Shown: piece by piece, positions 6,902 to 7,021 of the stretch
How the letters are laid out: each line of letters starts with the position of its first letter
How positions within the stretch are numbered: position 1 is the stretch's first letter
Assembly (NCBI GenBank): GCA_045126515.1
Contig: JBGVOM010000182.1
Span: 1-7,021, forward strand
DNA from: RUG11237 sp045126515
GTDB taxonomy: Bacteria > Bacillota > Clostridia > Lachnospirales > Lachnospiraceae
Length of the DNA: 7,021 nucleotides
Reading direction: 5' to 3'
Notes under the pieces: model-generated
The model's database searches: none
What the model saw: only the letters and a program-made list of their open reading frames with translations
Told to the model about the DNA's origin: nothing
Program-made: the position numbers and the translations under genes

Positions 6902-6974
6902 GGGATCTTAGCTCAGCTGGGAGAGCATCTCCCTTACAAGCAGAGGGTCACAGGTTCGAGCCCTGTAGGTCCCA
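6902..6974 (+). tRNA. tRNA-Val (anticodon UAC) with a C-C mismatch in the anticodon stem
   Basis: This 73-base cloverleaf has acceptor stem GGGATCT/AGGTCCC (one T-G pair), D stem GCTC/GAGC, anticodon loop CTTACAA with TAC at 6935-6937, T arm ACAGG-TTCGAGC-CCTGT, and discriminator A6974. CCA is not encoded. The anticodon stem TCTCC (6928-6932) against GCAGA (6940-6944) has C6931 facing C6941 (positions 30 and 40), where the usual bacterial sequence has TCTGC/GCAGA. The flanks (CAT before, TG after, with A73) can extend the acceptor helix by three pairs in the precursor. It is the first gene of a tRNA cluster under the promoter at 6838-6866. Confidence 0.93.
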
Positions 6975-6991
6975 TGTAAACCTAATAATAT

Positions 6992-7021
6992 GGCGAGATA
7001 GCTCAGTTGGCTAGAGCACAC
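6992..7021 (+). tRNA. tRNA, 5' part only, cut by the window edge; isotype undetermined (possibly elongator Met)
   Basis: GGCGAGA-TA-GCTC-AGTTGGCTA-GAGC-A is a normal acceptor 5' strand and complete D arm, followed by the first bases of an anticodon stem. It starts 17 bases after tRNA-Val, so both are probably one transcript. The anticodon lies beyond the window. The 5' half resembles elongator tRNA-Met of Clostridia, but this is a guess from memory. Confidence 0.85.

Noticed and set aside
1..7021. CRISPR array, prophage or complete insertion sequence
   Set aside because: No spaced direct repeats, no transposase with terminal repeats and no phage genes are seen; the Rpn protein alone is not evidence of a mobile element.

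Overview
The window reads as a low-GC Gram-positive chromosome of the class Clostridia, most likely a Lachnospiraceae-type gut anaerobe. This rests on protein character: a SCIFF peptide with its maturase (a near-universal Clostridia marker), a fused SecDF, a RecJ with clostridial motif wording, and an Rpn/PD-(D/E)XK protein of a type common in Lachnospiraceae. Strong sigma-A-type promoters, AAAGGAG ribosome binding sites and AT-rich spacers agree. Every gene is on the + strand.

Layout. Bases 2-844 hold the 3' part of an Rpn-family nuclease-like protein ending in a heptad-repeat coiled coil. A strong extended -10 promoter (881-910) then drives scfA (989-1132), the six-cysteine ranthipeptide precursor. 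A 12-pair hairpin (1147-1174) separates scfA from scfB (1217-2605), the radical SAM/SPASM maturase. These are followed by secDF (2674-4818), a second hairpin (4840-4869) and recJ (4895-6658). Directly after recJ lies a nested inverted repeat (6662-6800) containing a perfect 23-bp palindrome. A consensus promoter with an A/T-rich UP-like region (6813-6866) then drives a tRNA cluster: tRNA-Val(UAC) at 6902-6974 and the first 30 bases of a second tRNA at the right edge.

How the parts fit. scfA and scfB are precursor and enzyme of a thioether-crosslinked peptide. The strong promoter ahead of scfA and the hairpin after it suggest abundant precursor and limited maturase. secDF (membrane motor of Sec secretion) and recJ (5'-3' ssDNA exonuclease) follow in the same orientation with 68-76 base gaps, so partial read-through from the scf promoter is plausible.

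No wholly unknown system is visible. The points most worth a second look are: (i) SecDF lacks the conserved SecF-half aspartate needed for proton-driven function in Thermus SecDF; (ii) the tRNA-Val has a C-C mismatch in its anticodon stem; (iii) the nested palindrome after recJ; (iv) the promoter/dyad/hairpin control layout around scfA.
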